Shown piece by piece: positions 20,006 to 30,117 of a DNA stretch of 64,000 bases. The notes beneath the pieces were generated by a model. That model saw only the letters and a program-made list of their open reading frames with translations. It had not been told where the DNA came from and searched no databases. The position numbers and the translations under genes are program-made. Each line of letters starts with the position of its first letter. Within the stretch, counting starts at the first letter, position 1. The DNA comes from Alphaproteobacteria bacterium (GTDB taxonomy: Bacteria > Pseudomonadota > Alphaproteobacteria > Rhizobiales > Hyphomicrobiaceae). The stretch covers positions 1 to 64,000 of the forward strand of contig JAHJQI010000004.1 of NCBI GenBank assembly GCA_018819265.1, in the 5' to 3' direction.

Positions 20006-22048
20006 ATGGCCCTCTCCCACTCCAACAAATCGAAGTTGATGCGATTCGCCGGGGCAAATCTCGCGCGGATGATACGGCTTGTCGCGCGCACCAGCCGGAT
20101 TCGCTTCGATCCGCCCGACATGCAGGAGCGCTTCGTGGCGCTCAGTCCGGCGATTTGTGCCTGCTGGCATGGGCAATTCATGATGCTCGCCATGAGCCGC
20201 CCGGAAAATCTGCGTTTTGCAGCCATGGTTGCGCGTCACGGCGACGCCGAGCTGATCGGCGAAGCCATGCAGCGCATCGGCGTCGAACTCATTCGCGGCG
20301 CCGGCGCTGGCGACCGCAGGAAGGACCGCGGCGGAGCTTATGCGCTGAAAGCTTCCGTGACAGCCCTGAAGAGCGGCGCCAACATGGTCGTCACCGCCGA
20401 CGTTCCTCCTGGCCCGGCGCGGCGCGCAGGTGCCGGCATAATCACGCTGGCGCGGTTGTCCGGGCGGCCGATCCTGCCGCTGGCCGCGGCCACCTCGCGC
20501 TACCACGCGCTCAACACGTGGAGCCGGCTGACACTCAACCTCCCCTATTCGAACCTCGCGTTCGCGATGGGCGAGCCGATTGACGTGCCGCGCGACGCGA
20601 GCGACGAACTGCAGGAGTCGTTGCGCCGCAAGCTGGAAGCATCGCTCAACGAAACAACGGCGCGCGCCTATTCCCTTGCCGGGGGCGACCCGACCCGGTC
20701 GACGCCACCCGGGGCGCGTGATCCAGATGTGGCTCCGTTATCGGCCGGCCTCGGCATCAAGACTTACCGCGCCGCGACTCGCGCGCTCGAAGCCGCAGCC
20801 CCCCTTGTCCTCGGTTATCGCGAGAGACAAGGCAAGGAGAGTGCCGAGCGGCGGTCCGAGCGTTATGGCCGCACCGGCATCGACAGACCCGAAGGCGCTC
20901 TGATCTGGCTGCACGCTGCAAGCGTCGGTGAAACGAACGCCATCCTTCCCGTTATCGAAGGCATTCGCCGCAAGCGGCCCGTCGCCCGTTTCCTGTTGAC
21001 GACGGGCACGCGCACCTCCGCGCAATTGGCCCGTGAACGCCTCGGCGACACGGCAATCCACCAGTTCGTTCCGCTCGATACGCCAAATTTTGCACGCCGC
21101 TTCATCGTCCACTGGCGACCCGACGCCGCCGTCTTCACCGAGTCTGAAATCTGGCCGAACCTGATTTTTGAAACGGCCGCCCGCAACATTCCGCTGATGC
21201 TCATCAACGCGCGCATGTCGAAGCGCAGCTACCAGCGGTGGCGCAAACGGCCCGGCATATCCGGCCCATTGTTCAACCGCTTCGATCTGGTGCTGGCCCA
21301 GAACAGCCAGTTCGCCCGCTGGTTCAGCGAACTTGGCGCGCGCCGCGTTGAAGTCGCCGGCAACCTCAAGATCGATGCGCCGGCATTGCCCATCGACCAG
21401 CAGGCCTTCGACGAACTCGTCGCGGCGACTCGCGGACGCCAGGGATACATCGCAGCCAGCACGCATCCCGACGAGGACGAGATCGTCGCCGATGCCCACC
21501 GCCGCATCGCCGGCCACTACGACGGCTTCCTGACCATCATCGCGCCGCGTCATCCCGAACGCGGAACCGCGATTGCGGAGATGGCCAAAGCCAAGGGCCT
21601 GCGCGTCGCCCAGCGCTCTCTGCGCCAGCTCCCCGACGCGGCGACCGACATCTACATCGCCGACACCATCGGCGAACTCGGCACGCTTTACGCGCTGGCG
21701 CCGATAGCGCTGATCGGCGGCTCTCTCGTCGACAAGGGCGGGCAGAACCCCATTGAAGCCATCCGCCACGGCGTCGCGGTAATGACCGGTCCCTCCACCG
21801 CGAACTTCAAGGACATCTACGACCGGCTTCGCGCCAGCGGTGCCGTTCGTGACGTTTCCAACGCCGAAAATCTCGCCGCGGCAGTGAGCGGGCTGCTTGC
21901 CGACGAAGCCGCGCTCGCTTCGCTTCGCACCAAGGGGGTCACTGCCGTCGATCAGTTGGCGGGGGCCTTGGACAGAACCGTCGACGCCCTGATCGAGATG
22001 CTGCCGCGGCCCGCCGCCATGCCCGAGGAACTTGACCGTGCCTCTTGA
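20006..22048 (+). CDS. waaA: fusion: DUF374 lysophospholipid acyltransferase-like domain + 3-deoxy-D-manno-octulosonic acid transferase (WaaA/KdtA)
   Basis: N-term CWHGQFMMLAM...VVTADVPPGPARRAGAGIITLARLSGRPILP (DUF374); C-term WLHAASVGETNAILPVIEGI, TESEIWPNLI, APRHPERG, GGSLVDKGGQNPIEAIRHGVAVMTGP (KdtA); one uninterrupted ORF. Confidence 0.9.
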   Translation: MALSHSNKSKLMRFAGANLARMIRLVARTSRIRFDPPDMQERFVALSPAICACWHGQFMMLAMSRPENLRFAAMVARHGDAELIGEAMQRIGVELIRGAGAGDRRKDRGGAYALKASVTALKSGANMVVTADVPPGPARRAGAGIITLARLSGRPILPLAAATSRYHALNTWSRLTLNLPYSNLAFAMGEPIDVPRDASDELQESLRRKLEASLNETTARAYSLAGGDPTRSTPPGARDPDVAPLSAGLGIKTYRAATRALEAAAPLVLGYRERQGKESAERRSERYGRTGIDRPEGALIWLHAASVGETNAILPVIEGIRRKRPVARFLLTTGTRTSAQLARERLGDTAIHQFVPLDTPNFARRFIVHWRPDAAVFTESEIWPNLIFETAARNIPLMLINARMSKRSYQRWRKRPGISGPLFNRFDLVLAQNSQFARWFSELGARRVEVAGNLKIDAPALPIDQQAFDELVAATRGRQGYIAASTHPDEDEIVADAHRRIAGHYDGFLTIIAPRHPERGTAIAEMAKAKGLRVAQRSLRQLPDAATDIYIADTIGELGTLYALAPIALIGGSLVDKGGQNPIEAIRHGVAVMTGPSTANFKDIYDRLRASGAVRDVSNAENLAAAVSGLLADEAALASLRTKGVTAVDQLAGALDRTVDALIEMLPRPAAMPEELDRAS

Positions 22049-23066
22049 GGAACCCTCCTGGTGGTATGGGGCCGATGCGGATGATCCGCGCGTCAAGGCC
22101 CTGAAGCCGGCATCGCGCATTTTCGCATGGGCGGGTGCGCGCCGGCTCAGGAACGCCAAACCCTATCGTTCGCCGCTGCCGGTGATCTGCATTGGCAACT
22201 TTACCGCGGGCGGCACCGGCAAGACGCCCTTGTCCTTGCTGATCGCCCGGCTGCTTCGGGCGCGTGGCCATTCGCCCGCATTCCTCACGCGCGGCTATTC
22301 GGGCCGTCGAAGCGGGCCGGTCTGGGTCAACCCGACAATCGATACCGCGCGCGAAGTTGGCGACGAATCGTTGCTGCTGGCGGAAGCGGCGCCGACGATG
22401 GTGGCGCGCGACAGGCCAGCCGGCGCCCGCGCCATCGCGGCGGCGAAATCGTCGACCCACATCATCATGGATGACGGCCTGCAGAACCCGACACTGGCCA
22501 AGTCACTGACCATCGCCGTCGTCGACGGGGTGCGCGGATTGGGCAACGGTGAAGTCATCCCGGCAGGGCCGCTGCGCGCTCCCCTCGACGTGCAGTTCGA
22601 CCTCTCCGATGCCATCGTCGTCAACGGCGGCGGCGACAACGCAGCGATCCTCCAATACTTGCGCGCCACCTTTCCCGGCCCGGTCCTGTCGGCGGCCGTC
22701 GAACCTGAATTGGACGATGGGTCGTTGGCCGGTGCCCGTGTCGTCGCCTACGCCGGCATCGGCAATCCCTCTCGCTTCACGGCCTCCCTCAAGGCCGCTG
22801 GCGCCGAGATCGTTGCCGAGCGCTTCTTCAAGGACCACCATGCCTATTGCGAAGACGATGCTCGAGACCTCGTCAGGCTGGCTGCAAGCGCCGGCGCGCG
22901 TCTCGTCACCACGCAAAAGGATCTTGTGCGTTTGAAGGGGAAGAGCGGGGCGCTCGCTGATCTTGCCGAACGATCCGGGTCGCTGCGGATTGTTCTTGCA
23001 TTCGACGTACGCGATTTAGCGCGGCTGCAAGAACTCATCGATCCCGCGACGATCGCGGCAGGTTGA
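22038..23066 (+). CDS. lpxK: tetraacyldisaccharide 4'-kinase
   Basis: CIGNFTAGGTGKTPLSLLIARLL P-loop, LTRGYSGR, MDDGLQNPTL, DGVRGLGNG; GTG start overlaps waaA. Confidence 0.95.
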   Translation: MPLEEPSWWYGADADDPRVKALKPASRIFAWAGARRLRNAKPYRSPLPVICIGNFTAGGTGKTPLSLLIARLLRARGHSPAFLTRGYSGRRSGPVWVNPTIDTAREVGDESLLLAEAAPTMVARDRPAGARAIAAAKSSTHIIMDDGLQNPTLAKSLTIAVVDGVRGLGNGEVIPAGPLRAPLDVQFDLSDAIVVNGGGDNAAILQYLRATFPGPVLSAAVEPELDDGSLAGARVVAYAGIGNPSRFTASLKAAGAEIVAERFFKDHHAYCEDDARDLVRLAASAGARLVTTQKDLVRLKGKSGALADLAERSGSLRIVLAFDVRDLARLQELIDPATIAAG

Positions 23067-23078
23067 GTGGCTGAACCC

Positions 23079-23126
23079 GGGAAGTCACTGGGGAAGTCAC
23101 CGCAAAAGTCACCGCAAAAGTCACCG
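23079..23126. repeat. 4 x 12-bp tandem repeat (SRRAAGTCACYG) at the lpxK/DUF2093 convergent junction
   Basis: gggaagtcactg, gggaagtcaccg, caaaagtcaccg, caaaagtcaccg. Confidence 0.93.
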
Positions 23127-23351
23127 GCCGGTGCGTTTTTGCAGCTCGGTAAAGCGGGCATGGGAAATCGCCGGAGAGGCATACGCCTCCTGCTGCTCGA
23201 CGCTCCAATAGCGTAATTCGTCAAGGCTGATCGGCTTTCCCGTGACCGCGCATCGCACGAATCCGCCAGACGAGATGACCTGGAACTCGCCATCGAGATA
23301 ACGGATCGTTGCTTCGCCTTTGAGTCCGAAGATCGTCTCCAACCGGTTCAT
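23121..23351 (-). CDS. DUF2093-family protein
   Basis: MNRLETIFGLKGEATIRYLDGEFQVISSGGFVRCAVTGKPISLDELRYWSVEQQEAY; follows lpxK as in other alphaproteobacteria. Confidence 0.8.
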   Translation of the reverse strand: MNRLETIFGLKGEATIRYLDGEFQVISSGGFVRCAVTGKPISLDELRYWSVEQQEAYASPAISHARFTELQKRTGR

Positions 23352-23491
23352 ATGGTTACCCCCCCCATGGCAATTCGGGCCGTTGATCGCGCGAGCACAA
23401 CAAGTCTTGATGCCGCGTCGCAAGGACAGCGTCAAGGCGGTCGATTGGCACTGACGCCGGTCGTAGGCTGGTTAAGCCCTTCGCTTCGAAA

Positions 23492-25180
23492 TCAGAGTAG
23501 CGTCCCCTGATCGGGGTCACGGCCTTTTCGCGTCGGCCGCCGGGCCTCCCCATCGCTGGAAAAATTCGACCGTTTTGCGTGGGGCGCGGGGCTTGCCTGC
23601 GCCTGCGCTTGCTCTTCACCGGTTGCGGTCGGCGTGAAACCTGCTCCCCCCGGACCGGTACCCGTGATCTTCGCGCTGGCGCGGCCATCGGCGAACTCGA
23701 TCCCGATCGTGCTGCCGGTACTCAAGACCTTGGATGAGCGCACCATGGCGCCATCGGCATCGCGCACCAGCGCGAACCCCCTCGCCAGCACACCATGGTG
23801 GCTCAGGCTTTGCAGCAGTTTGCCGAGCGAATCCAATCGCTGACGGCGGGCGATATGGCTGGTCAGATAGGCCTGACGGCCACGTCCATCGAGGCTGGCC
23901 AGGCGTTCGCGGCACTGGCGCAACTGGCTTCTTAGCGCGGACGGCCGCAGCCGCCCCAGTGCGCCTTCGAAGCGGACGCGCCGGCGGCCCGTTGTCCGCA
24001 TCAAGGCCTGCCGGCCACGGTTATCGAAGCCGGCCAGCGCCTCGCGGCACTTGGAGATACGGGCGCTCAGCAATCCTGGTCCGAGTCGCGAGGTCACCCG
24101 TGTCAGCCGCAGGCTGCTCTTGTTGGTTGACGCGACGAGCCCCGCCCTCAGGAGATGATCGCAGCGGTCGAGGCGCTGGCGCGGCTCGGCGAGCAGCGCA
24201 TCGCGTTTAGGCAGTCCGCGCGCGGCCGCCTTGAACCTGTCGGCAACGCTCTCGAGCTTGCGGCGCAGGCAAATCCGCAGCCGGTCGGCGTTCTGTTGCA
24301 GCCGTTCGAGCAGTTCGGAATGCTTCGGCACCGCCCACTCGGCAGCCTTCGTCGGCGTCGGCGCACGGGCATCGGCGACGAGGTCGATCAGCGTCCAGTC
24401 GGTCTCGTGTCCGACAGCCGAAATCAGCGGCAGATCGCTCTCGGCAGCCGCGCGAACGACAGCTTCTTCGTTGAACCCCCACAGGTCTTCGAGACTGCCG
24501 CCGCCGCGCGCGACGATCAGCACATCGGGCCGCGGCACCGGGCCTCCCGGAGGAAGCGCATTGAAGCCGCGGATGGCGGCGGCGACCTCGGCGGCGCACG
24601 TCTCCCCCTGCACGCGCACCGGCCACACGATGACGCGCGTGGGAAACCGCTCGTTGAAACCGTGCAGCATGTCGCGGATGACGGCGCCGGTCGGGCTGGT
24701 CACGATGCCGACGACGCCGGGCAGGTACGGCAGCGGCTTCTTGCGCGCCTCCTCGAACAATCCTTCCTCGGCAAACTGCTTCTTGCGCGCTTCGAGCAGC
24801 GCCATCAGCGCACCCAGCCCCGCCGGCTCCATCGATTCGATGACGAGCTGATATTTGCTCTGCCCCGGGAACGTCGTGATCCGCCCGGTGGCGATCACCT
24901 CCAGGCCCTGCTCCGGCTTGAATCTGAGACGGCTGGTGGTGCCCTTCCACATAACGCTCGCCAATACGCTGCGTTCGTCCTTGAGGTCGACATAGAGATG
25001 GCCGGATGCCGGCCGCGAAATGCGCCCCAGTTCACCGCGCACGCGCACATGTTCGAAGCCCGATTCGAGCGACCGCTTGATGGCACCCGAGAGTTCCGAA
25101 ACGGTGAATTCCGGCGCATTCCCTCCCGTTTCCGGGTTGTCCAGGGGTAATGAGGCGGACGATGTGGAATCTTCGCTCAC
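23492..25180 (-). CDS. xseA: exodeoxyribonuclease VII large subunit
   Basis: FTVSELSGAIKRSLE, VRGELGRISRPASGHLYVDLKD, GVVGIVTSPTGAVIRDML, IVARGGGSLEDLWGFNEE, AVGHETDWTLIDLVADARAPTPT. Confidence 0.97.
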   Translation of the reverse strand: MSEDSTSSASLPLDNPETGGNAPEFTVSELSGAIKRSLESGFEHVRVRGELGRISRPASGHLYVDLKDERSVLASVMWKGTTSRLRFKPEQGLEVIATGRITTFPGQSKYQLVIESMEPAGLGALMALLEARKKQFAEEGLFEEARKKPLPYLPGVVGIVTSPTGAVIRDMLHGFNERFPTRVIVWPVRVQGETCAAEVAAAIRGFNALPPGGPVPRPDVLIVARGGGSLEDLWGFNEEAVVRAAAESDLPLISAVGHETDWTLIDLVADARAPTPTKAAEWAVPKHSELLERLQQNADRLRICLRRKLESVADRFKAAARGLPKRDALLAEPRQRLDRCDHLLRAGLVASTNKSSLRLTRVTSRLGPGLLSARISKCREALAGFDNRGRQALMRTTGRRRVRFEGALGRLRPSALRSQLRQCRERLASLDGRGRQAYLTSHIARRQRLDSLGKLLQSLSHHGVLARGFALVRDADGAMVRSSKVLSTGSTIGIEFADGRASAKITGTGPGGAGFTPTATGEEQAQAQASPAPHAKRSNFSSDGEARRPTRKGRDPDQGTLL

Positions 25181-25286
25181 GAATCAGTCCCGATTTGTTT
25201 CTCTGCCCCGCAATGTTACATCATCGATGCGTGGCGTACTGAAGCCGCATCGCAAAGGAATACGCTAAGTCTTGGAAAACTCCGAT

Positions 25287-26579
25287 ATGAACGTCCTTTT
25301 GATCGGTGGCGGCGGGCGCGAACATGCCCTTGCCTGGGCCATTGCCGCAAGCCCGCGCCTGAAGACGCTTTATTGTGCGCCGGGCAACCCTGGCATCGCC
25401 GAGTTCGCCGACTGCATCAGGCTCGATATCGCCGATCATGTTGCCGTCATCGACTTCTGCCGCCTCAACTCGGTCGGCCTCGTCGTCGTCGGCCCGGAAG
25501 TACCCCTCGTTGCCGGTCTCGCCGACGACCTGCGCGAAGCTGGAATTCGCTGCTTTGGACCAGGCCGCGCCGCAAGCCGGCTCGAAGGATCGAAAGCCTT
25601 CACCAAGGATCTTTGCGCCGCCGCAGGTATCCCGACCGCGCGTTCGGCGACGTTTCATCAGGCCGGCGAAGCGCTGGCCTACGCTGCCGCCCACGCGCTT
25701 CCCGTCGTCATCAAGGCCGATGGTCTTGCAGCCGGCAAGGGCGTCGCCATCGCTGACAATCGCGAGGACGCGGCCGCCTTCATCGATGAGTGCTTTAGTG
25801 GCAAGTTCGGCAGCGCCGGGGCCTCCATTGTCATCGAGGAATTCCTCGAAGGCGAGGAGGCAAGCTTCTTCGTCCTCTGCGATGGCAAGGACATCCTGCC
25901 GCTCGCAACCGCCCAGGATCACAAGCGTGTCGGCGATGGTGACACCGGTCCCAACACCGGCGGCATGGGCGCCTATTCGCCGGCCCCGGTGATGACCGAG
26001 GATCTCGTTCAACGGACGCTCGACACCATCATCAAGCCCACCATCGAAGAACTGGCCCGCCGCGGCACGCCCTATCAGGGGGTCCTCTACGCCGGACTGA
26101 TGATCACGCCCGAGGGTCCAAAGCTGATCGAATACAACGTTCGCTTCGGCGACCCGGAGGCGCAGGTCCTGATGATGCGCGCGGACCGCGCCGCAGTGCT
26201 CGACACGCTGGACCGGGCAGCTTCTGGAACGCTGTCGGGCGCCAGGCTCGACTGGAGCAACGACGTCGCGCTGACGGTGGTGATGGCCGCCGACGGCTAT
26301 CCCGGAACGCCCGTCAAGGGCAGCCAGATCAAGGGCCTCGACGCCGCCGTTTCCGGTACCGAGGGCGTCATGATCTTCCATGCCGGAACAGCTCGCGATG
26401 CCGCAGGCCGCCTGATTGCCAGCGGTGGCCGCGTCCTCAACGTCACCGCACCCGGGCGCAGCGTCGCCGAAGCAAGGGCCCGCGCCTACGCTGCGATCGG
26501 CAGGATCGACTGGCCCGAAGGCTTCTGCCGCAGCGACATCGGCTGGCGCGCCATCGCACGCGAAGACACCGGCGGCTGA
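25287..26579 (+). CDS. purD: phosphoribosylamine--glycine ligase
   Basis: [52 protein letters not shown]. Confidence 0.98.
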   Translation: MNVLLIGGGGREHALAWAIAASPRLKTLYCAPGNPGIAEFADCIRLDIADHVAVIDFCRLNSVGLVVVGPEVPLVAGLADDLREAGIRCFGPGRAASRLEGSKAFTKDLCAAAGIPTARSATFHQAGEALAYAAAHALPVVIKADGLAAGKGVAIADNREDAAAFIDECFSGKFGSAGASIVIEEFLEGEEASFFVLCDGKDILPLATAQDHKRVGDGDTGPNTGGMGAYSPAPVMTEDLVQRTLDTIIKPTIEELARRGTPYQGVLYAGLMITPEGPKLIEYNVRFGDPEAQVLMMRADRAAVLDTLDRAASGTLSGARLDWSNDVALTVVMAADGYPGTPVKGSQIKGLDAAVSGTEGVMIFHAGTARDAAGRLIASGGRVLNVTAPGRSVAEARARAYAAIGRIDWPEGFCRSDIGWRAIAREDTGG

Positions 26580-26653
26580 CCGGTAGGTTCCGCGGGTCCA
26601 CTGATGATCGTCACGGACACCATAAAGCCGAGATCGGCTGCTGGAATTCGCCC

Positions 26654-27658
26654 ATGAGCGAGGATGCCACAGAGCGGCTGCCGACAACCCGTCCGAAACA
26701 TGGGCAGGCTGAGCGTGCGCTGACCCGCCAGCCGACGATCGGACTGGCGCTCGGCGGCGGCGGCGCGCGGGGGCTGGCGCATATCCTCATGCTCGAGGTT
26801 CTCGACGAGATGGGCATCAAGCCGGCGGTCATTGCCGGGACTTCCATCGGCGCGATTTTCGGCGCCGCCTATGCATCCGGCTACTCGGCGGCGGCGATCC
26901 GTGCGCACACCGAAGAGTTGCTGCGCAGCCGCTTCGAAATCCTGCGCCAGTTCTTCCTCGCCCGTCAGGAACCGCTGGGCCGCGTCCTCAACGTCCTGCA
27001 ATTGCGCTCCGCCCTCCTCAACGCCGAGGCGCTGCTCGACATCGTCATGCCGCCGCGGGTCGCCAAGGACTTCGACGACCTCGCCATCCCGCTGCGCATC
27101 GTGGCCGCAGACTTCTACACCCAGGATCAGGTCGTCTTGAATTCCGGCTCGATCCGGCGCGCAATTGCCGCGAGCATGGCCCTGCCGGCGCTGTTTGCAC
27201 CGGTGACGACGGACGGTTTCGCCCTGATGGACGGCGGCCTCGTCAATCCGCTCCCCTTCGACGTCATCTCCGGACAGGCCGATATAATCGTTGCCATCAA
27301 CGTTTCGGGTGCGGGCAGATTGCCTGACGACCGCACGCCGCCGAAGGCGATGGAATCGCTCGTCGCCTCGCTGCAGATCCTGCAGCACACGATCGTTCGC
27401 GAGAAGCTGTTGTCGCGCAAGCCCGACGTCCTGATCGACGTCGATGTCGGAAACTTCCACGTCCTCGAGTTCCACAAGCTCGCGAGGGTGCTCGAAGCCG
27501 CGGCGCCCGCCAAAGCGGAACTGCGCTTCAAGCTTGAACGCATCCTCTCTGCCGAAACGCTGGAGGCCGTCGACGCTGCGCCTGTCGAACAACTCGAAGA
27601 GCCCGAACCCGCCAGGCGCTCGCGCCTCGCCAACCGGCTCTTGGGAAAACCGGATTGA
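26654..27658 (+). CDS. patatin-like phospholipase family protein
   Basis: LALGGGGARGLAHI oxyanion motif, GTSIG nucleophile motif, DGGLVNPLP. Confidence 0.9.
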   Translation: MSEDATERLPTTRPKHGQAERALTRQPTIGLALGGGGARGLAHILMLEVLDEMGIKPAVIAGTSIGAIFGAAYASGYSAAAIRAHTEELLRSRFEILRQFFLARQEPLGRVLNVLQLRSALLNAEALLDIVMPPRVAKDFDDLAIPLRIVAADFYTQDQVVLNSGSIRRAIAASMALPALFAPVTTDGFALMDGGLVNPLPFDVISGQADIIVAINVSGAGRLPDDRTPPKAMESLVASLQILQHTIVREKLLSRKPDVLIDVDVGNFHVLEFHKLARVLEAAAPAKAELRFKLERILSAETLEAVDAAPVEQLEEPEPARRSRLANRLLGKPD

Positions 27659-27707
27659 AGCCAACCCAACACCGGTTTACCGAGTGTTGGCCAAAGAAAC
27701 CGCCTAT

Positions 27708-27797
27708 CTGACACGAGCCTGCGAAGTGTCGGGTGGAGAAGCTGACACGAGCCTGCGAAGTGTCGAGTGGAGAAGCTGACACGAGCCTGCGAAGGGA
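27708..27797. repeat. 34-bp tandem repeat, about 2.6 copies
   Basis: CTGACACGAGCCTGCGAAGTGTCGRGTGGAGAAG at 27708-27741, 27742-27775, partial at 27776-27797. Confidence 0.97.
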
Positions 27798-27809
27798 AGG
27801 GAGCGCGCT

Positions 27810-29693
27810 TTAGATCAGGAACGTCCCGTCGGCAAAGTGAAGCACTTCGACATCAATGAGAACATCGACGCCGTCGCTGCCGCGCAGATCAGTAACGCGA
27901 ACGCTGCCATTGGCCAGGTGGTCAATGTCGTAGCGGCCCGAGTTGCCCGCAAACATCGCCATGTCGCGCCCGCCATCGCCGTCGAGCCTGTCGTTGCCGC
28001 GCCCGCCGACGAGGCGGTCGTTGCCGCCGCCGCCCATGAGGCGATCGTTGCCGTTGCCGCCGTCGAGAAAATCGTTGTGGTTGTCGCCGAAAAGACGATC
28101 GCCGTCATTGCCGCCGAGAAGCTTGTCGGCACCGTTGCCGCCGCGCAGCACATCGACGCCGTTATTGCCGGTGAGGTAGTCGTTGTCGTCCCCGCCGAAC
28201 AGGACGTCGCTGCCGTTGCCGCCGTAAAGCCGGTCGGCGCCGATGCCGCCGACGCCGCGATCGTTGCCCTCACCGCCGAACAGCAAGTCGAGACCGTCAT
28301 CGCCGAACAGAACGTCGTCGCCGAATTCGCCGAAGATCGAATCGTTGCCAAGCCCGCCCCGGGCGATATCGTTGCCGGCCCCGCCGATGACGGTATCGTT
28401 GCCGGCGAGGGCATCGATGCTTTCGCCGCCGTCGGGAAGTGTGATCTTGTCGTCCCCCATCGTCGCGACAGCGGCGGGCGCAGGATCGCCAGGCGGCGGT
28501 GGATCGCCGGCCGACGGAGTAGGTTCGGGTGGCGGCGGTGCGGTCGTCAGCGCAACGATGTCGGCGCTTCCATCGAAACGCAGGAACTCGGCTCCGCGAA
28601 TGGTGTCGCGGCCCTCGTTGAGACCGTCGCCGGCATTGTTGTCGATGACGGAGAAGGACCCGTCCGCGTTCTCGATGATCGTGAAGTCCGTACGCCGGCC
28701 GGCAAAGCCGATCGTGTCCGATCCCGACCCGCCGTCGATGATATCGTTGCCGGCGAGCCCGTAGATGGTGTCGTTGCCGCCGAGCCCGTCGAGCGCGTTG
28801 GCGCCTTTGTTGCCGCGCAGAATGTTGTCGAGGCCGTTGCCGGTGCCGTCGAGGGCAGCAACGCCGAGGAGGCTCAGGTGCCTGGCTCCGGCCCCCAGCG
28901 TCGTATCGGCGGAGGATAGGATTTTATTCACGCCGGTCAGGTCGACTTTCGCGTTGCCGCTGCCCGCCGCCACCGTCACCGACACCGGTGCCGATAATCC
29001 GCCGCCCGAGAACGTCACCGTGTGCGTGCCCGAACTGACCGCGACCTTGTAGCCGCCGGCGGTCTCCGTCACGTCGCTGCCCTGTCCCGAGATCGAAACG
29101 GCAATGCCGCTGCGGCCTTCGCCGATGTCATAGAATTCGTCGCCGTCGGCATCGGTGATGGCAACGCCGGTGACGAAGTAATTCGACCCCGAGCGTGCGA
29201 AGTTCTCGGTCACGATGGCCGCGTTGTAGCCGCTGAAATTCCCCGATAGTTCGCCGATGCCGACTTCGCGAAATCCGTCGTTGAGAATATTGAGGCGATG
29301 ACCGGCGCTCTTGAACAGGTTGTCGTGGAGGCGCTGGGTATAGGTGGCCAGGTTGACCGAGCCCGTCGTGCCGGCCCAGGCGATATTCTCTCCCGTCGAC
29401 CAGCTTCCCGACAAGGTATAGCCCGCGGCCTGCATGCGTGCCGTCGGCGAACTGCCGCCCGCCCCTGCGTGCGAGAACGTGTCGGTGTCGAGCATCCACT
29501 GGCTATGCCCGCGCGCCGCATCGACGAGCAGCGGGTTTGCAGCCAGCACTTGCTTGGCCGACGTCGATATCGATCCACTCGAAATTCCGTCATTGAGGCC
29601 GATCCCGAGCCTCGCGGCTTCGGCCGCCGGGTCGAGCCGGGCGCGGTTGATGAGTTCCAGGACGAGTTGCTCGTAAGCCGAATTCGTTGCCAT
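27810..29693 (-). CDS. secreted CAP/SCP (PR-1-like) domain protein with C-terminal RTX (hemolysin-type calcium-binding) repeats
   Basis: N-term [17 protein letters not shown]...[18 protein letters not shown]...GENIAWAG...[19 protein letters not shown]; many GGxGxDxLx nonapeptides. Confidence 0.92.
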   Translation of the reverse strand: MATNSAYEQLVLELINRARLDPAAEAARLGIGLNDGISSGSISTSAKQVLAANPLLVDAARGHSQWMLDTDTFSHAGAGGSSPTARMQAAGYTLSGSWSTGENIAWAGTTGSVNLATYTQRLHDNLFKSAGHRLNILNDGFREVGIGELSGNFSGYNAAIVTENFARSGSNYFVTGVAITDADGDEFYDIGEGRSGIAVSISGQGSDVTETAGGYKVAVSSGTHTVTFSGGGLSAPVSVTVAAGSGNAKVDLTGVNKILSSADTTLGAGARHLSLLGVAALDGTGNGLDNILRGNKGANALDGLGGNDTIYGLAGNDIIDGGSGSDTIGFAGRRTDFTIIENADGSFSVIDNNAGDGLNEGRDTIRGAEFLRFDGSADIVALTTAPPPPEPTPSAGDPPPPGDPAPAAVATMGDDKITLPDGGESIDALAGNDTVIGGAGNDIARGGLGNDSIFGEFGDDVLFGDDGLDLLFGGEGNDRGVGGIGADRLYGGNGSDVLFGGDDNDYLTGNNGVDVLRGGNGADKLLGGNDGDRLFGDNHNDFLDGGNGNDRLMGGGGNDRLVGGRGNDRLDGDGGRDMAMFAGNSGRYDIDHLANGSVRVTDLRGSDGVDVLIDVEVLHFADGTFLI

Positions 29694-30117
29694 GATTTCG
29701 ATCCTTCACCATCGCGCCGGACGTTTCCGTGACGCGACCGGATGCCTCCCGCTCCCCTTCGCAACCGCACCGGTTCCAGTCCCGCCAGGGGGCTGTCGAC
29801 GCGAGCCGCGCCCGACATCGCAGCGCACGCATTAAATCGCATCTGCAACACGGAGCGCGGACAAGGTGATTACAACATGGCGAAAGTTAGAGGTCTTTGA
29901 GGTTCTATTGTCGCGGTATTCAGATCGTGTCTGAGGTTGCCGCTTTGAAACAGTTTGCGAGGATTGGCAGGCCGAAAATTAATGCCAGCGTAACAAGGGA
30001 TACCCGGGCCGCACAAAACAGTGGCATGCTGGCGGCAGGTGTTCGGGGAAATTCTCTCAACTGTGCGGCGCGCTTTCTGCGCTGCGCATCTAAGGCAGGT
30101 AGCCTATTGTCAGTGCC

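Noticed and set aside
20738-22159. 473-aa reverse ORF opposite waaA
   Set aside because: Antisense shadow of a well-supported Kdo transferase domain
27708-27797. Possible CRISPR array
   Set aside because: Contiguous tandem units with no unique spacers and no cas genes in the window
27837-28919. 360-aa Val/Ala-rich repetitive forward ORF (VAAVAAVE...)
   Set aside because: Mirror translation of the RTX nonapeptide repeats on the reverse strand
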